Source: Craspedostauros australis
Taxonomy: Eukaryota; Bacillariophyta; Bacillariophyceae; Mastogloiales; Achnanthaceae
Length of the DNA stretch: 64,000 nucleotides
Assembly: GCA_026770025.1 (NCBI GenBank)
Contig: JAMXDE010000003.1
Location: 1-64,000 of the forward strand
Direction: 5' to 3'
Shown: piece after piece, positions 54,850 to 64,000 of the stretch
How the letters are laid out: each line of letters begins with the position of its first letter
How positions within the stretch are numbered: position 1 is the stretch's first letter
Position numbers and translations under genes: made by a program
Notes under the pieces: generated by a model
Seen by the model: only the letters and a program-made list of their open reading frames with translations
Database searches by the model: none
Told to the model about the DNA's origin: nothing

Positions 54850-57039
54850 TTAATATCGGTAGTAGCTCGTGGGCTTCTGGCTGCCGTTGACATTAACGTT
54901 GCCGTTGTTCGCTGGAGGCGGTGGTGGTTGTCTCGGAGGTGGCGGCGGAGGAGGCGGGGGTGGCGGTGCTCCCATCATATGTGGCATCTGCTGTTGCAGG
55001 GATTGGCCTGGAGGGAAGAAACCTTGAGGCATGGCATGTGGTTGTTGCGATGGTGGCGGAGGTGGTGGCATTCGCTGCGGATATGGTTGCTGATAGTTTG
55101 GTTGATGAAACGGCTGTTGCTGTTGCTGCTGATGCCATTGGCGCTGCTGTTGATGATGATGGCGATTGTGCTGCCTGCCGCGGTTATTGTGCTGAAAGCG
55201 TTCTCCGCGGGATGGACCAGAATCACGCTGTCGTCCTCTTCCAGGATGCGACCTTCGGCCACGCCCGCCGCCATTGCTGTTGCCACCATTGTTGTTGTTG
55301 TGGTGGTTACCGCTGCGAACCTTTCCTCGCCCTTTCCTCTTGCCTGACTTGGCTTCCCTCTCCTTTTCATCATCGCTGTAGTACATCTCGTTGGCGTTAA
55401 CGACCTCCTCATCGAAGATATTGGATGCGTCGCACCCCTTGCCGCTGGTCTTGATGACTGCCTTCGTGTCAATGCGCTTGACTTCACCTTGTGGAAAGTA
55501 CACGTGTATTCTTGGAGTGTTTTGGAGTAGTATTGTGTACTCTCCGGTGGAGGACCATGGGTCAACCAGCTTCTTCGCCGGCATGGTCGCTGCATCTGTG
55601 TCTGTGTCTGCACCTGTCTTTGCGTTTGTGGTGTTGGCATCTTCTTGTTTCGTTGTCTCAGCCTTTCCATCCTTCCCTGTTTCCGCGCATGCGTCTACAG
55701 CTTCTGGCTCTGCCTCTTTGGATTCATCAGACATGTTTTCAACCTTTTGTGCACCCTCACTTTCATTTGCGTCCTTCATCTCAGTCGCTGTTCCACTTGT
55801 ATCCGCAGTTGCATCGCCTTGGCTAGCGTTGTCGCTGATGCCGTTGCTGTTGTTCCCATTTCTGTTGCTGCTCGATGATGGAGGTCCAGCCGTTGCGCTT
55901 CCATCTTCCATTTCTGCATCAATTTCTTTGGTTTCTTCGGGCTTCTCTGAATCTCCGTTCTGTTTCGTATCAGCTTGGTTTGGCTTGTTTTTGTTGCTGC
56001 TGCTGCCTCCTTTCTTTTGTGAAGATTTTGATGATCTCTCCAGCGCTGTTGGTGGCGATGGAAGCCGGACGGAGTACAGTGGTTGGCTGATGGGCCCAAA
56101 GACTTCGAAGATCTTACCGAGAGGAATGATGTCGCCTTCGTCAGTTCGCAGCACGAGCAGACTCCCTTCGTCCAACGGCTCCTGGTGCAAGCCAATGTCG
56201 GTCGTCCCACACGAGCTGACGACAATGAGAGTTCGATTTTGGACCATGTGACCACGAACTGTTCCAGCCAATGAGTACGTAACTGCATCTTCTTCCTCCT
56301 CCTCATCGCTATCATCGTCATCGTCATCGCTGTCACTGCCACTGTCATTTTCATCGCCACCGGTACCATCATCGTCTGTCTTCTTTGCTTTGCCAACAAC
56401 AGGATGGGCCACCGTCAAGTTGATCTTCATGGCCTGTTCCAGTTCGTCCAACGGAGTTTGATATGGATTTGCAATGAGTTCGTTCTCAGTCCTTGGAGCG
56501 GAAGCTGAGAATTTCGAGGCTCCTTTGCTACTGGCAGCATACGAAGGCGCTCCACCATCCTCATCGATCATCTTGGCCAGGGCTTCTGCCAAATCAACTT
56601 CGGACTCATCATCTGAGACATCAGCATTGCTTCCATTGTCTGCCTGTGGTTGAGATGATGCCGTATTGCCATTGCCGTTGTCTTTGCCAGCCACCTCCAA
56701 CTCCCCGCCACTTTTCTCTTGCTTGATTTTCTTGGCAGGAGTATCCTTAGCGTTGCCATTATCAGTATGACGATTGCCATCATCATGATCATCGTCATCA
56801 TCGTCAGAATCGTCAACATCAATCTCGTCATCGTCCGCCATGTTGAGAGTCGAGTTTGCCTGCTCATTCCCAGCAGCAGTATCTGCATCATGATCATCGC
56901 CGCTGGTTTCTGCCATGGTGGAATCCACCGGCGCGCTGAATTGCGGCGCGATGGCAAACTGAGCAGCATGCGCCAGATCATCGACGAACTCCTCCCGTTC
57001 CACCCATTGGCGCTTGCCTCTTCCACGATCGTGTTTCAT
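54850..57039 (-). CDS. NAF1: H/ACA snoRNP assembly factor NAF1
   Basis: 729 aa nuclear protein. NAF1 binds dyskerin (CBF5) during H/ACA snoRNP assembly and is later replaced by GAR1. The Gar1/Naf1 core is at residues 253-327: YSLAGTVRGHMVQNRTLIV, a LDEGSLLVL strand, PLGKIFEVFGPISQPLYSVRLP. It is flanked by very acidic stretches (about 68-90 and 222-250), a basic KKIK cluster, a long Glu/Ala/Thr linker, a C-terminal RGG/RGR-type basic region (about 590-640) and a Gln/Pro-rich tail with several proline runs, as in other NAF1 proteins. The size exceeds that of yeast and human proteins (about 490 aa) because of these low-complexity parts. Start at 57039 is the first ATG. Confidence 0.88.
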   Translation of the reverse strand: MKHDRGRGKRQWVEREEFVDDLAHAAQFAIAPQFSAPVDSTMAETSGDDHDADTAAGNEQANSTLNMADDDEIDVDDSDDDDDDHDDGNRHTDNGNAKDTPAKKIKQEKSGGELEVAGKDNGNGNTASSQPQADNGSNADVSDDESEVDLAEALAKMIDEDGGAPSYAASSKGASKFSASAPRTENELIANPYQTPLDELEQAMKINLTVAHPVVGKAKKTDDDGTGGDENDSGSDSDDDDDDSDEEEEEDAVTYSLAGTVRGHMVQNRTLIVVSSCGTTDIGLHQEPLDEGSLLVLRTDEGDIIPLGKIFEVFGPISQPLYSVRLPSPPTALERSSKSSQKKGGSSSNKNKPNQADTKQNGDSEKPEETKEIDAEMEDGSATAGPPSSSSNRNGNNSNGISDNASQGDATADTSGTATEMKDANESEGAQKVENMSDESKEAEPEAVDACAETGKDGKAETTKQEDANTTNAKTGADTDTDAATMPAKKLVDPWSSTGEYTILLQNTPRIHVYFPQGEVKRIDTKAVIKTSGKGCDASNIFDEEVVNANEMYYSDDEKEREAKSGKRKGRGKVRSGNHHNNNNGGNSNGGGRGRRSHPGRGRQRDSGPSRGERFQHNNRGRQHNRHHHQQQRQWHQQQQQQPFHQPNYQQPYPQRMPPPPPPSQQPHAMPQGFFPPGQSLQQQMPHMMGAPPPPPPPPPPPRQPPPPPANNGNVNVNGSQKPTSYYRY

Positions 57040-57598
57040 GTTGCCCCGTTGCTCTCTGCGCTTTCTATTTCAGAGCGCTGTCAGGCATGGATTAGGGATG
57101 TATGCGTGTATGTCCTTGGATTATTTGTGATACGCGTAGTCTGCCAACCCTCTGTTGGTGGCGTGCTTGGATCTTGTGTGATGCTCTCTCTCTCTTCATT
57201 GAGGGTCTTCGACCCCCTTGTGGTGATGTGTTCCTCCGTTGTTCATCGTGAGATCTCCGTTTCGTTCTTCGTTTCCACGATGCGATCCGCCGAAAGGAGA
57301 ATCCTAACTTTTTGGGTGGACACAATTTGATGCCTGGAAGCCTCCGAGTCATGCATATGACTGATGCGACTCCCATGGACAGCCCAGGATATGCGGTAAA
57401 TTATGAATTTCCTTCTGTTTCAACAATGCCATTTCACCACAAACTCGCGTCGGAGGTTGAGGGGCACCTTACGTGCCGAATAGAGTAGAATATGCCGCTC
57501 TGCTCGTAGAGAGAGACGTCAATGTTTCATGTTATCCCCATATCTCTTATTGTGTTGGATGAAACGTGCATCCATACTTTATGTCGAGTGTTCGTACC
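57040..57598. other. Intergenic region
   Basis: NAF1 promoter and the 3' region of the J-domain gene. No gene or repeat recognised. Confidence 0.4.
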
Positions 57599-58342
57599 CT
57601 ACCGTCTCCGCTTCCTCCTGCTCTCCGATTGCTGCGCCGGTCGTCCGCTCTCCAGATGCCCCGCAGGTGGACGCAGTTTCTGCGCTAGCCCTCCATGGCC
57701 CGTGAAGAAGGATCTCCAATAGATGGCGCCATCCGTGTTGCCGCCCAGCCAATGGCGGAACATGGGGTTCTGCTTGGACTCCTCCACGATCTCGGCCGGA
57801 ACGCCCAGTATCTGCATGCACGCACGTCTATAGTGCGCCTCCTCCTCCACCGAGATTCCGAGGTCCGCATCGGCCTGTACCTGGTCGCTGTGCAGCAACC
57901 GTTCGTAGGCGTCCGTTATGGTCTTGAAGTCCGTTAAGGGATCATCCGCTTCGCCATCTTCTTCTCTCTGCTTCTGCATGTCGGGATGGAACTTCTTGGC
58001 GGCTTGGAAGTACGCACCTCTCAGCTCCTTCATCGTTGGCTGTTCCGTTCGTTCGAAGCCGAGCATCGTCTTGGCCTCGCGCGTTGTGATGCTGCGCACG
58101 GCTTGTTGCAAGCGGCTTTTCCTCGTCGTCGATGTCGGGAACGCGGTATTGACGCAGTTGGGTCGTCCAATATGACCAAATGATGCAATCGAGTGCATGT
58201 TGATGCTTCTGGAGGCTCTGCGAATTGATTCTGACTGCCGATGTCCCGACCTTGTAGCACGTGTATCCCACCAACCATGCTGGGAGACGATCGTTGACGT
58301 CCTCTGTCGCAAGCACAAGCACGCCATTGCCTTTCTCATCAT
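57599..58342 (-). CDS. J-domain (DnaJ/HSP40) protein, probably mitochondrial
   Basis: 247 aa co-chaperone that would stimulate an Hsp70 ATPase. A basic N terminus of about 85 residues rich in Arg and Ser with few acidic residues fits a mitochondrial presequence. The J-domain spans about 88-150: REAKTMLGF, LRGAYFQAAKKFHPDMQ with the essential HPD at 119-121, and FKTITDAYERLL. The C-terminal part has no Gly/Phe region or zinc motif (so type III) and contains RRACMQILGVPAEIVEE and NPMFRHWLGG, features also seen in stramenopile J proteins with unknown clients. It ends in a basic SRRKRRR tail. Two adjacent ATG codons (58342, 58339). Divergent from the sulfotransferase-like gene. Confidence 0.82.
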   Translation of the reverse strand: MMRKAMACLCLRQRTSTIVSQHGWWDTRATRSGHRQSESIRRASRSINMHSIASFGHIGRPNCVNTAFPTSTTRKSRLQQAVRSITTREAKTMLGFERTEQPTMKELRGAYFQAAKKFHPDMQKQREEDGEADDPLTDFKTITDAYERLLHSDQVQADADLGISVEEEAHYRRACMQILGVPAEIVEESKQNPMFRHWLGGNTDGAIYWRSFFTGHGGLAQKLRPPAGHLESGRPAQQSESRRKRRR

Positions 58343-58923
58343 TCTTTCTTTGCTTCAGAGTGTGCAAGTATGATAGTACATACGTACAAGTGCTTGTGCT
58401 TGTACCGCTCTTGCCTTCAACGCTCTCTCCCTCTTCTTTTGAAGCCTGCGCTGTTCCCGTTGCGCAATGCCCTTGCAAGTCTCATCAATTCACAACGTGT
58501 GTGGACTGGCGACCTATGACGATGATGGTGTTGATCTTCATGTTTGTGGTGGTCGAAAACCATCACGCGATCATCTGCGTCGCGGTGTTCTGCGGAAGAA
58601 TCGCGTTTTCCGTTTTGCGTGTGAGTCAGTGATGTTGGTCGTATGAGTCGGAAAAGCAAACTCCATGCGAAATGGATACCTTTTCGGATCGTCATGTTCG
58701 CCAAAGCCAACAAGGGGAGAATGAGAATGAGAAAGAGAAAGGAAAGCAGCGAAGGTGGCGATGATGCTGATGCTGATGTGAGCAATCCTCGCAGAGAATC
58801 GACAGACGGAGTGCCCCATCTCCCCCCGAAGTTCATTGAGGTCTCCAGAGAGAGAGAGAGAGAAATATCCATTCCAGTGCATTCTCTCGAACAGCACTCA
58901 ACGCTCATCACTCTGCATCCATC
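58343..58923. promoter_or_regulatory. Divergent promoter region, J-domain and sulfotransferase-like genes
   Basis: Shared upstream DNA of two divergent genes; (GA)n tract at about 58847-58862 in the leader of the plus-strand gene. No other element recognised. Confidence 0.45.
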
Positions 58924-60747
58924 ATGCCACCCATGCACCGCTCTGCGAACCGCAAGCCCAAGTTCCCACCGAGTTTGGTGCCGTATCACAAGAAGAATGG
59001 AGGTTCGAGTGAGAAGAAGGGCGGCTGGTCGTCGGGACGTTCGACGGCGTCCCGCTTCATGTCCAGGCTGACATCTTCGTCCCGCTCATCATCATCATCA
59101 TCATCTCGATCGTCGTCATCATCAAGACGGACATCGCGACCGGCAAGGCCACAACGAGGCTCGCGGCGACCCGGCTACCTCTCCAAGATCAGCGAGCTCG
59201 GCGAAAGTGAGGAAGATGAAGAAGAAAAGGCACGCATGGCCATGGAGGCCATCTTCAAGGTCGTCAAGTGCGGAAAGCGTGTGGGGAGGATCATTCGCAC
59301 GGCGGTGTTGGGGATGTTGCTGCTGGTTGCCTGCGAACAGATACAGCGCAGCGTCAAAGCATTTCGGGGATTGACCATGTACACCGTGAAAGCGAAGACC
59401 AAGAAGGCTGCATTGACGCCGGGCGGGGATCTGGCAGTCGATGCATCATCGTCTTTGTCTACTGACACGATCCAATCCCAAACGTTCGTGCAGCACGCGT
59501 ACTCCAGATCGTACGCGCTGTTGGGAACAGCGACGCCATGTCCACCGCAGGAGTCATTCGTCACATGCCTTCGTGGATTCTTGCAATCTGCAACAACGAC
59601 GCATTCAATGCCTTGGTGGATGTACACTCTTCTCGATCGACGGATCCAGTTGGACGGGGACAGCATTCAGCTGCTTCAATCGCAATCCATTCATTTGCCG
59701 TCGTTACCAGGTAGCGAAGTGAAATTGTGCATCATCGATCAGTACGAGGAATCTCGTGTCTTGGCCAATTTGATGTGTCAGGTCAACAATCCTGGATATG
59801 GTGCCTCTCAGAAAGCATTCGACGGCCTGGGCGACGGCAGCCTGGGTTTGGACATGTGTCAGGGCACGAAATCACTCAGCACAAGTACCGCAAAGACGAC
59901 GACGACCGACAACAACGATGGTCCACATTCCGCCGTATTCTTGCGCGACCCACTCGAGCGTGTGCTGCTGGCCTTCTGGAAGGACTGCATGGATGTGACA
60001 TCGTATCCCGACAACTGTCCAGCCCAAGTGCGAAAGTTATTGAACGCTGACGCCGCAGGTCACAACAAGCGCTGGGCATTCGCAGCCTTTGTAGATTTGC
60101 TTCCAACCCATTGGAGCGAAGGGACCATGCCTCAGAGCTTTCAATGTGGGGGGATATACCGTCGCCCGCATCAGTTTGTGGGCAACATGACGGACTTCGC
60201 TAGTAGTCTGGATCAATTTGGTATCTCGTTTGGGCTTACTGCGTTGGTAGATCGAGTCAAGCTGCAGCAGGTTCTACAGAAGGGGTGGAGGCCACCAACT
60301 GGTCCGCAGGGTACGGCGTCCTCTGCTTCAAAGGCAGTCTCTGCATCACTGTCACAGTACTACACTGCCCAGACGGTGGTGCGAGTCCTGGAGTACATGT
60401 CGATCGATTACTCCCTGTTGCAGATACCTATCCCATCTTGGGCAGAAGACATGATTCTGCAATCCAACGAGATGGACCCGTTGAACGTGGACATCGGTCG
60501 ATGGACGACCTGGACGTTGCAAATGGGACAGTCCTTGTACGACAACATGATGCGCGGTGATGCGGATGGCAAATCGGCATTTGTTTCGAAGCAGAGCATA
60601 GATGGCAGCGCTTCTTCGAAGAAGAGGGTGGCAGCTCCCTCGTGGGTGGATTTGCAACAAGCGAGGGAGGAGAAACGGGCGAAGGTGCTGCAAGCGATGG
60701 CACGACACCGGGCTCGGGAGAAGCAGCGGACGAACGATGCAAACTAG
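58924..60747 (+). CDS. Golgi sulfotransferase-like protein (Sulfotransfer_2 type)
   Basis: 607 aa type II membrane protein: a long basic, Ser/Arg-rich cytosolic tail (1-118), one TM helix (about 121-139) and a lumenal domain. The signatures FLRDPLERVLLAF (about 339-351), THWSEG..PQSFQCGG (395-410) and FVGNMTDF (418-425) match the carbohydrate sulfotransferase family that includes HNK-1 and chondroitin sulfotransferases (PAPS-dependent). The 3'-phosphate-binding RDPLER is intact, but where the family has a PKxGxT loop for the 5'-phosphosulfate, this protein has VKLCIIDQYEESR, without a clear Lys in place. It may therefore be a divergent or inactive member. The C terminus is a basic coiled-coil-like tail. 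The ATG at 58924 is the first in frame. Confidence 0.65.
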   Translation: MPPMHRSANRKPKFPPSLVPYHKKNGGSSEKKGGWSSGRSTASRFMSRLTSSSRSSSSSSSRSSSSSRRTSRPARPQRGSRRPGYLSKISELGESEEDEEEKARMAMEAIFKVVKCGKRVGRIIRTAVLGMLLLVACEQIQRSVKAFRGLTMYTVKAKTKKAALTPGGDLAVDASSSLSTDTIQSQTFVQHAYSRSYALLGTATPCPPQESFVTCLRGFLQSATTTHSMPWWMYTLLDRRIQLDGDSIQLLQSQSIHLPSLPGSEVKLCIIDQYEESRVLANLMCQVNNPGYGASQKAFDGLGDGSLGLDMCQGTKSLSTSTAKTTTTDNNDGPHSAVFLRDPLERVLLAFWKDCMDVTSYPDNCPAQVRKLLNADAAGHNKRWAFAAFVDLLPTHWSEGTMPQSFQCGGIYRRPHQFVGNMTDFASSLDQFGISFGLTALVDRVKLQQVLQKGWRPPTGPQGTASSASKAVSASLSQYYTAQTVVRVLEYMSIDYSLLQIPIPSWAEDMILQSNEMDPLNVDIGRWTTWTLQMGQSLYDNMMRGDADGKSAFVSKQSIDGSASSKKRVAAPSWVDLQQAREEKRAKVLQAMARHRAREKQRTNDAN

Positions 60748-61196
60748 ATGAACTACGAGTCGGGAGTACTCCATGCACACATGCATGCACGCCTGCAAGG
60801 CTTGAGTAGGACTAAAGGGAGGGTGGACGACATGGTCCAAGTGTGACATGCAAAATATAGCTGTACTGTTAATTGGCGTACTGTGCTCGTCGTGTTGCTG
60901 TATCGTCCGATGATGGTTGCGTTGAATGATTGCTCAAGCGAGTGTCTTCTGGATTTGATCGTCACTAAGGTTGTGTCGGTCCTGGCCAACATGCTATACT
61001 TGCAGAATTCTTGACAACTCGTTGGCTTTCTTCGGCCGCACAACACGAACGAATCTGTGGAATTGCGCTTGCGTGGTTGCACGAACTCAAGCAACGATGA
61101 TAGTGACAGTCTCATATTCTCCTCTTTCCTTCGTTGGCAACAGATAGATAAGTAGAGAACGAGAGAGTATTGTGTCATTCAATATCATGGCCCGGT
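60748..61196. other. Convergent intergenic region
   Basis: 3' ends of the sulfotransferase-like gene (+) and the ABC1 kinase gene (-). Nothing recognised. Confidence 0.4.
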
Positions 61197-63434
61197 TCAA
61201 TCCTCCGACCCGCCACGCACCTTCAGCGCCTTGCGGGACTTGCGCTCTTCCCGCTTCACAATCGCGTTGGCCACCCGCGAGCGAATGGGCCCTGGCAGCT
61301 TTGTGACGAGCCGTGTGACCCGCCCCTTGCTCCATTGCTTCAGCGTCCTCAGAACGGCCACGAATCGCACTCGCCGATCTTCCACGACGTCTGGCTCGCT
61401 GTTGAGGACGGTGCGCGCGATGGGCGCCCATTCCTTGCAGAGGCTCCATGTGATGCCCAATCGGTTCGAGAGACCCTTGATGAGGATGGAGGACCGTCCC
61501 ACAAGGACGAGGTCCTGCGGGAAGGATTGCAGCTCCTTAACGGGCGAGTTGGGACTGAGCTCTCCCAAGTCGTAACCGCCGGGCAGTTTCTCGATGGAAC
61601 CATCGAAGAGCCACATCGCTACTGCGGCGGCAGCTTCGTCCGCAGCATCATCGTTGAGTTCGACACCCAGTTCCAACGCCAGCTTACCAATTTTATCCAG
61701 ATCCTCTGGGCGTTCATCGCCGACGCGTTCGTCCATCGCGATCATTACCTTGCACAGGGTCTCTCGGTTGCGGCCTGAAATTTGCTTGACCTGACCGAAG
61801 TCGATGAGGCCGATCTGCCCATCTTCCAAAACGAAAATGTTTCCTGGATGCGGATCTACGCTCAGTCAACCGTCCATTGATTCATCAGTTCATCGATTCG
61901 TTGGAGCAATGCGGAGAGGAGGGTGGGTATTGTTTGTCCCCACAGAAGGCAATTGGTGCCAATCACCAGAATTCATTGTTTCATTAGTAAATGCAAGGCA
62001 GCGCAACATGCAGCACAAGGATTCAGCCATTCACCGATGGGTCATTCAACACTCACACCCAGCACAGGTTGTACTCACCAGCATGAAAGAAGCCTGTCTC
62101 CAGAACATTGCGCCCGAAGCAAAACGTCAAGGCCTCCAGAAGCTTGCGACCAAAGAGCTTGGCTTCGGCACTGTCCGGGTCGACGCCGCGCTTCAGCATC
62201 TCCTCGCGCGCCCTGGACAACGGCACGCCCTTGAGGTAATCCATGACGAGGACGCGCTTGCAGACGAGACCTGCGACCGGTCTTGGCATGACGAGGGGCA
62301 CTTCGGTGGGTTCCGTGCCATCGTACGATCGCGTGAGAGCCGAGCGGATGCGATCCATGGCGACGGCCTCGGCAACGAAATCGAATTCGTCGGCGAGCTG
62401 CGTCTCGAGTTCGGCAAAGACGGTGTAGTAATCGAGCGGCAGAGCGTCGTTGTTGCGGAATGCTTTGGCCAGGGCCTTGAGGTTGGCGACGTCACCTAGG
62501 AGCTTGGATTCGATGGAGGGTCTTTGGATCTTGACGGCGACCTCCTTGCCACCGTACTTGGGAGTGAGGACGGCGCGGTGGACCTGTGCGACGGATGCCG
62601 CTCCCAGAGGGACGTCATCGAACTCGGCAAAGACATCCTCGAAGGTCTCGTCAGCGTTGAGGAGCTCCTGCATGACGACGGCCTTTGCGATGGAAACGGG
62701 CATGGGGTCGACGTTGTCGGTGAAGATGGAGAGAGCGTCGGCATACTGCTCGGGGAAGAGGTCTCGTCGTGAGCTGATGATCTGCGCCGTCTTGACGTAG
62801 AAGCCCTGGAGGTCGGCGATGCGCTCTTTCAGTTTGATGGCGCCATCTTCATGTTTGTCATTCCAGAGCCTCTGCGTTTGCAAGCGCATGCATGTAGATG
62901 AAATAAGTACAACATGGAGAGATACCATGCAGATGAGATTGGAAGTGAACGTGAGATTGGTCGTGAACATGGACGTGATACGTGCAAACTCATAGTGGAG
63001 GGGGGACTGAGATTCCACGAGCACTTCAAGTGTTAGCATGACGAATGCAACCATGCGTGCACTCCTCTGGCTGCAATTCACTGCAATCCACTCACCTCAA
63101 TCTCCTCATCGGTGGCGGGATTCCCCAGAATCTCCTGAAGCTTGATAGAGCCGATGAGACCGTAGTAATTGGCCACGATGGGCAATGCCGTCGACCAGAA
63201 CTTGGCGGCACGCTTGAGACGATCCACCTGGGAAAGCGGCGGTGGGAATTCAACGACCGAAGATGCGTCGTCATCTTCCGTGGTGGGTTCGTCCGTGATG
63301 GTTGCCAACAGACTCTGTGGTGCGGTACCTGTGGAAGGCAGGACGAATGCCAGTGTGGCGCGGTGGCAAACGGTGGCAACCGCGAGCGCGAGGAACCAGC
63401 ATTGCAACGACCATGAGTGCGAATGCGTCCTCAT
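61197..63434 (-). CDS. Plastid ABC1/ADCK (UbiB-like) atypical kinase
   Basis: 596 aa in three exons: 63434-63096, 62871-62079, 61855-61197 (introns 224 and 223 bp, GT-AG). N-terminal signal peptide ends TLA|FVLP (A29|F30), an ASAF-type junction for secondary plastid import. Plastid ABC1 kinases sit at plastoglobules and regulate prenylquinone and tocopherol metabolism. Kinase features: the family KxGQ motif reads KTAQ (140-143), Ala-rich loop LGAASVAQVH, VAVKIQRP lysine, EFDFVAEA, catalytic loop DPHPGN (378-383, right after intron 2) and IDFG metal-binding motif (D396). The C-terminal helical region is typical. The tocopherol cyclase gene in the same window is a possible functional partner, but 21 kb away and not linked by sequence evidence. 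Confidence 0.9.
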
Positions 63435-63659
63435 TTTTGTTGTTATTTCCCACTATTTCCGTACTGCCGCAGTGTAGCTGCCGTCTGCAATGCGCAATGT
63501 GCAATGCGAAGAGAGTGCGTGCAACTCTGGAAGTCCAATCTCAGGTCTTCAGCAGGAGTGTCTGCTTCCACTTTGAGTGTATGTATAATGGCAGTGAACA
63601 GAGTGCGAGTATGGTAGTCGTCCGTGTAGGCCGTATGGTACTATACGTACAGCCCAATG
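63435..63659. other. Intergenic region
   Basis: Upstream DNA of the ABC1 kinase gene and 3' end of the next minus-strand gene; nothing recognised. Confidence 0.4.
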
Positions 63660-63962
63660 TCACGCCTCCTCCTTGAATTCGTCTGTCTCAAAGTGTTGTG
63701 GATTGTTGTAGAATGCCGGGAAGATCAACGCCAAGGACGATGACAAAGGCAATACTACGACCAGAATGTTGAGGAGTTGTCCAGCAATGTGTTTTGTGGG
63801 AGCGATGGGGTGGAGATGTGAACACTTTGCGTGTTGGTACATCGCAAATGTCCATCTCGCAATTAGAAGACCGGTGAAATGTGAGTTGCCGGCTTTTTGT
63901 CGCTCATTGTGGTGGCTTGAGTCCAATGAGTCATTAGTACTGACACTGTGACGACAACTCAT
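63660..63962 (-). CDS. 3' exon of an unidentified membrane protein (right edge)
   Basis: The last 45 codons before the TGA at 63660 look coding: a hydrophobic helix LLNILVVVLPLSSSLALIF, then PAFYNNPQHFETDEFKEEA. The frame is open to beyond 63962, where an ATG exists, but the part upstream of about 63790 is less protein-like and may be intron, so the true exon start is unknown and the gene probably continues off the window. Confidence 0.4.
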   Translation of the reverse strand: MSCRHSVSTNDSLDSSHHNERQKAGNSHFTGLLIARWTFAMYQHAKCSHLHPIAPTKHIAGQLLNILVVVLPLSSSLALIFPAFYNNPQHFETDEFKEEA

Positions 63963-64000
63963 TCCTCCAATCACCAACGAATGAGACGATGCGCTGAATC

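Noticed and set aside
1-64000. tRNA, rRNA, CRISPR or operon structure
   Set aside because: I looked for B-box-like GTTCRANNC words and regular spaced repeats and found none in a convincing context.

Overview
The window reads as nuclear DNA of a photosynthetic stramenopile, most likely a diatom. The grounds are: spliceosomal GT-AG introns of about 185-308 bp; two proteins with bipartite plastid-targeting starts (signal peptide plus an A|F or A|W junction), a tocopherol cyclase and an ABC1 kinase; helicase-associated (HA) domain proteins, which are abundant in diatoms; a large Ty1/copia element of the kind common in diatoms; and many single-exon genes on both strands. There are no operons, CRISPR arrays or other bacterial features. 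The species assignment is inference.

Layout. 0-4 kb: a GT61-type glycosyltransferase converges on a RING protein. 5.2-11.6 kb: a direct tandem duplication of an HA-domain gene; most of the coding sequence is nearly identical between copies, while the DNA-binding-like C terminus and the 5' flanks have diverged. 12.2-22.3 kb: a signalling pair on one strand, an orphan STAND-type ATPase (COG3899-like) followed by a CHASE-domain hybrid histidine kinase whose sensor region carries His/Asp-rich inserts and whose receiver is split by an intron just before the phospho-acceptor Asp. 23.2-32.3 kb: a whole-looking, very young Ty1/copia element with 688-bp LTRs that I read as identical, a 5-bp target duplication and one long Gag-Pol frame. 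32.3-37.7 kb: gene-poor, holding a dispersed repeat also present at 8.1-8.5 kb and a CpG-depleted stretch that looks like old decayed repeat DNA.

37.7-63.9 kb is dense in host genes: plastid tocopherol cyclase, a small unknown protein, a DHHC palmitoyltransferase (2 exons), an EGF-like membrane protein (2 exons), a mitochondrial 3-ketoacyl-CoA thiolase (2 exons), a Na+/Ca2+ exchanger of the NCKX type (7 exons), PIG-V (GPI mannosyltransferase II), NAF1 (H/ACA snoRNP assembly), a J-domain protein, a Golgi sulfotransferase-like protein, a plastid ABC1/ADCK-type kinase (3 exons) and the end of another gene at the right edge.

The genes are mostly unrelated housekeeping and membrane functions. The strongest candidates for new biology are the HA gene pair with patchwork identity and the ATPase/histidine-kinase neighbourhood with its potential metal-binding sensor. 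Exon boundaries were worked out by eye from GT-AG sites, reading frame and conserved motifs; no alignment or search was run.
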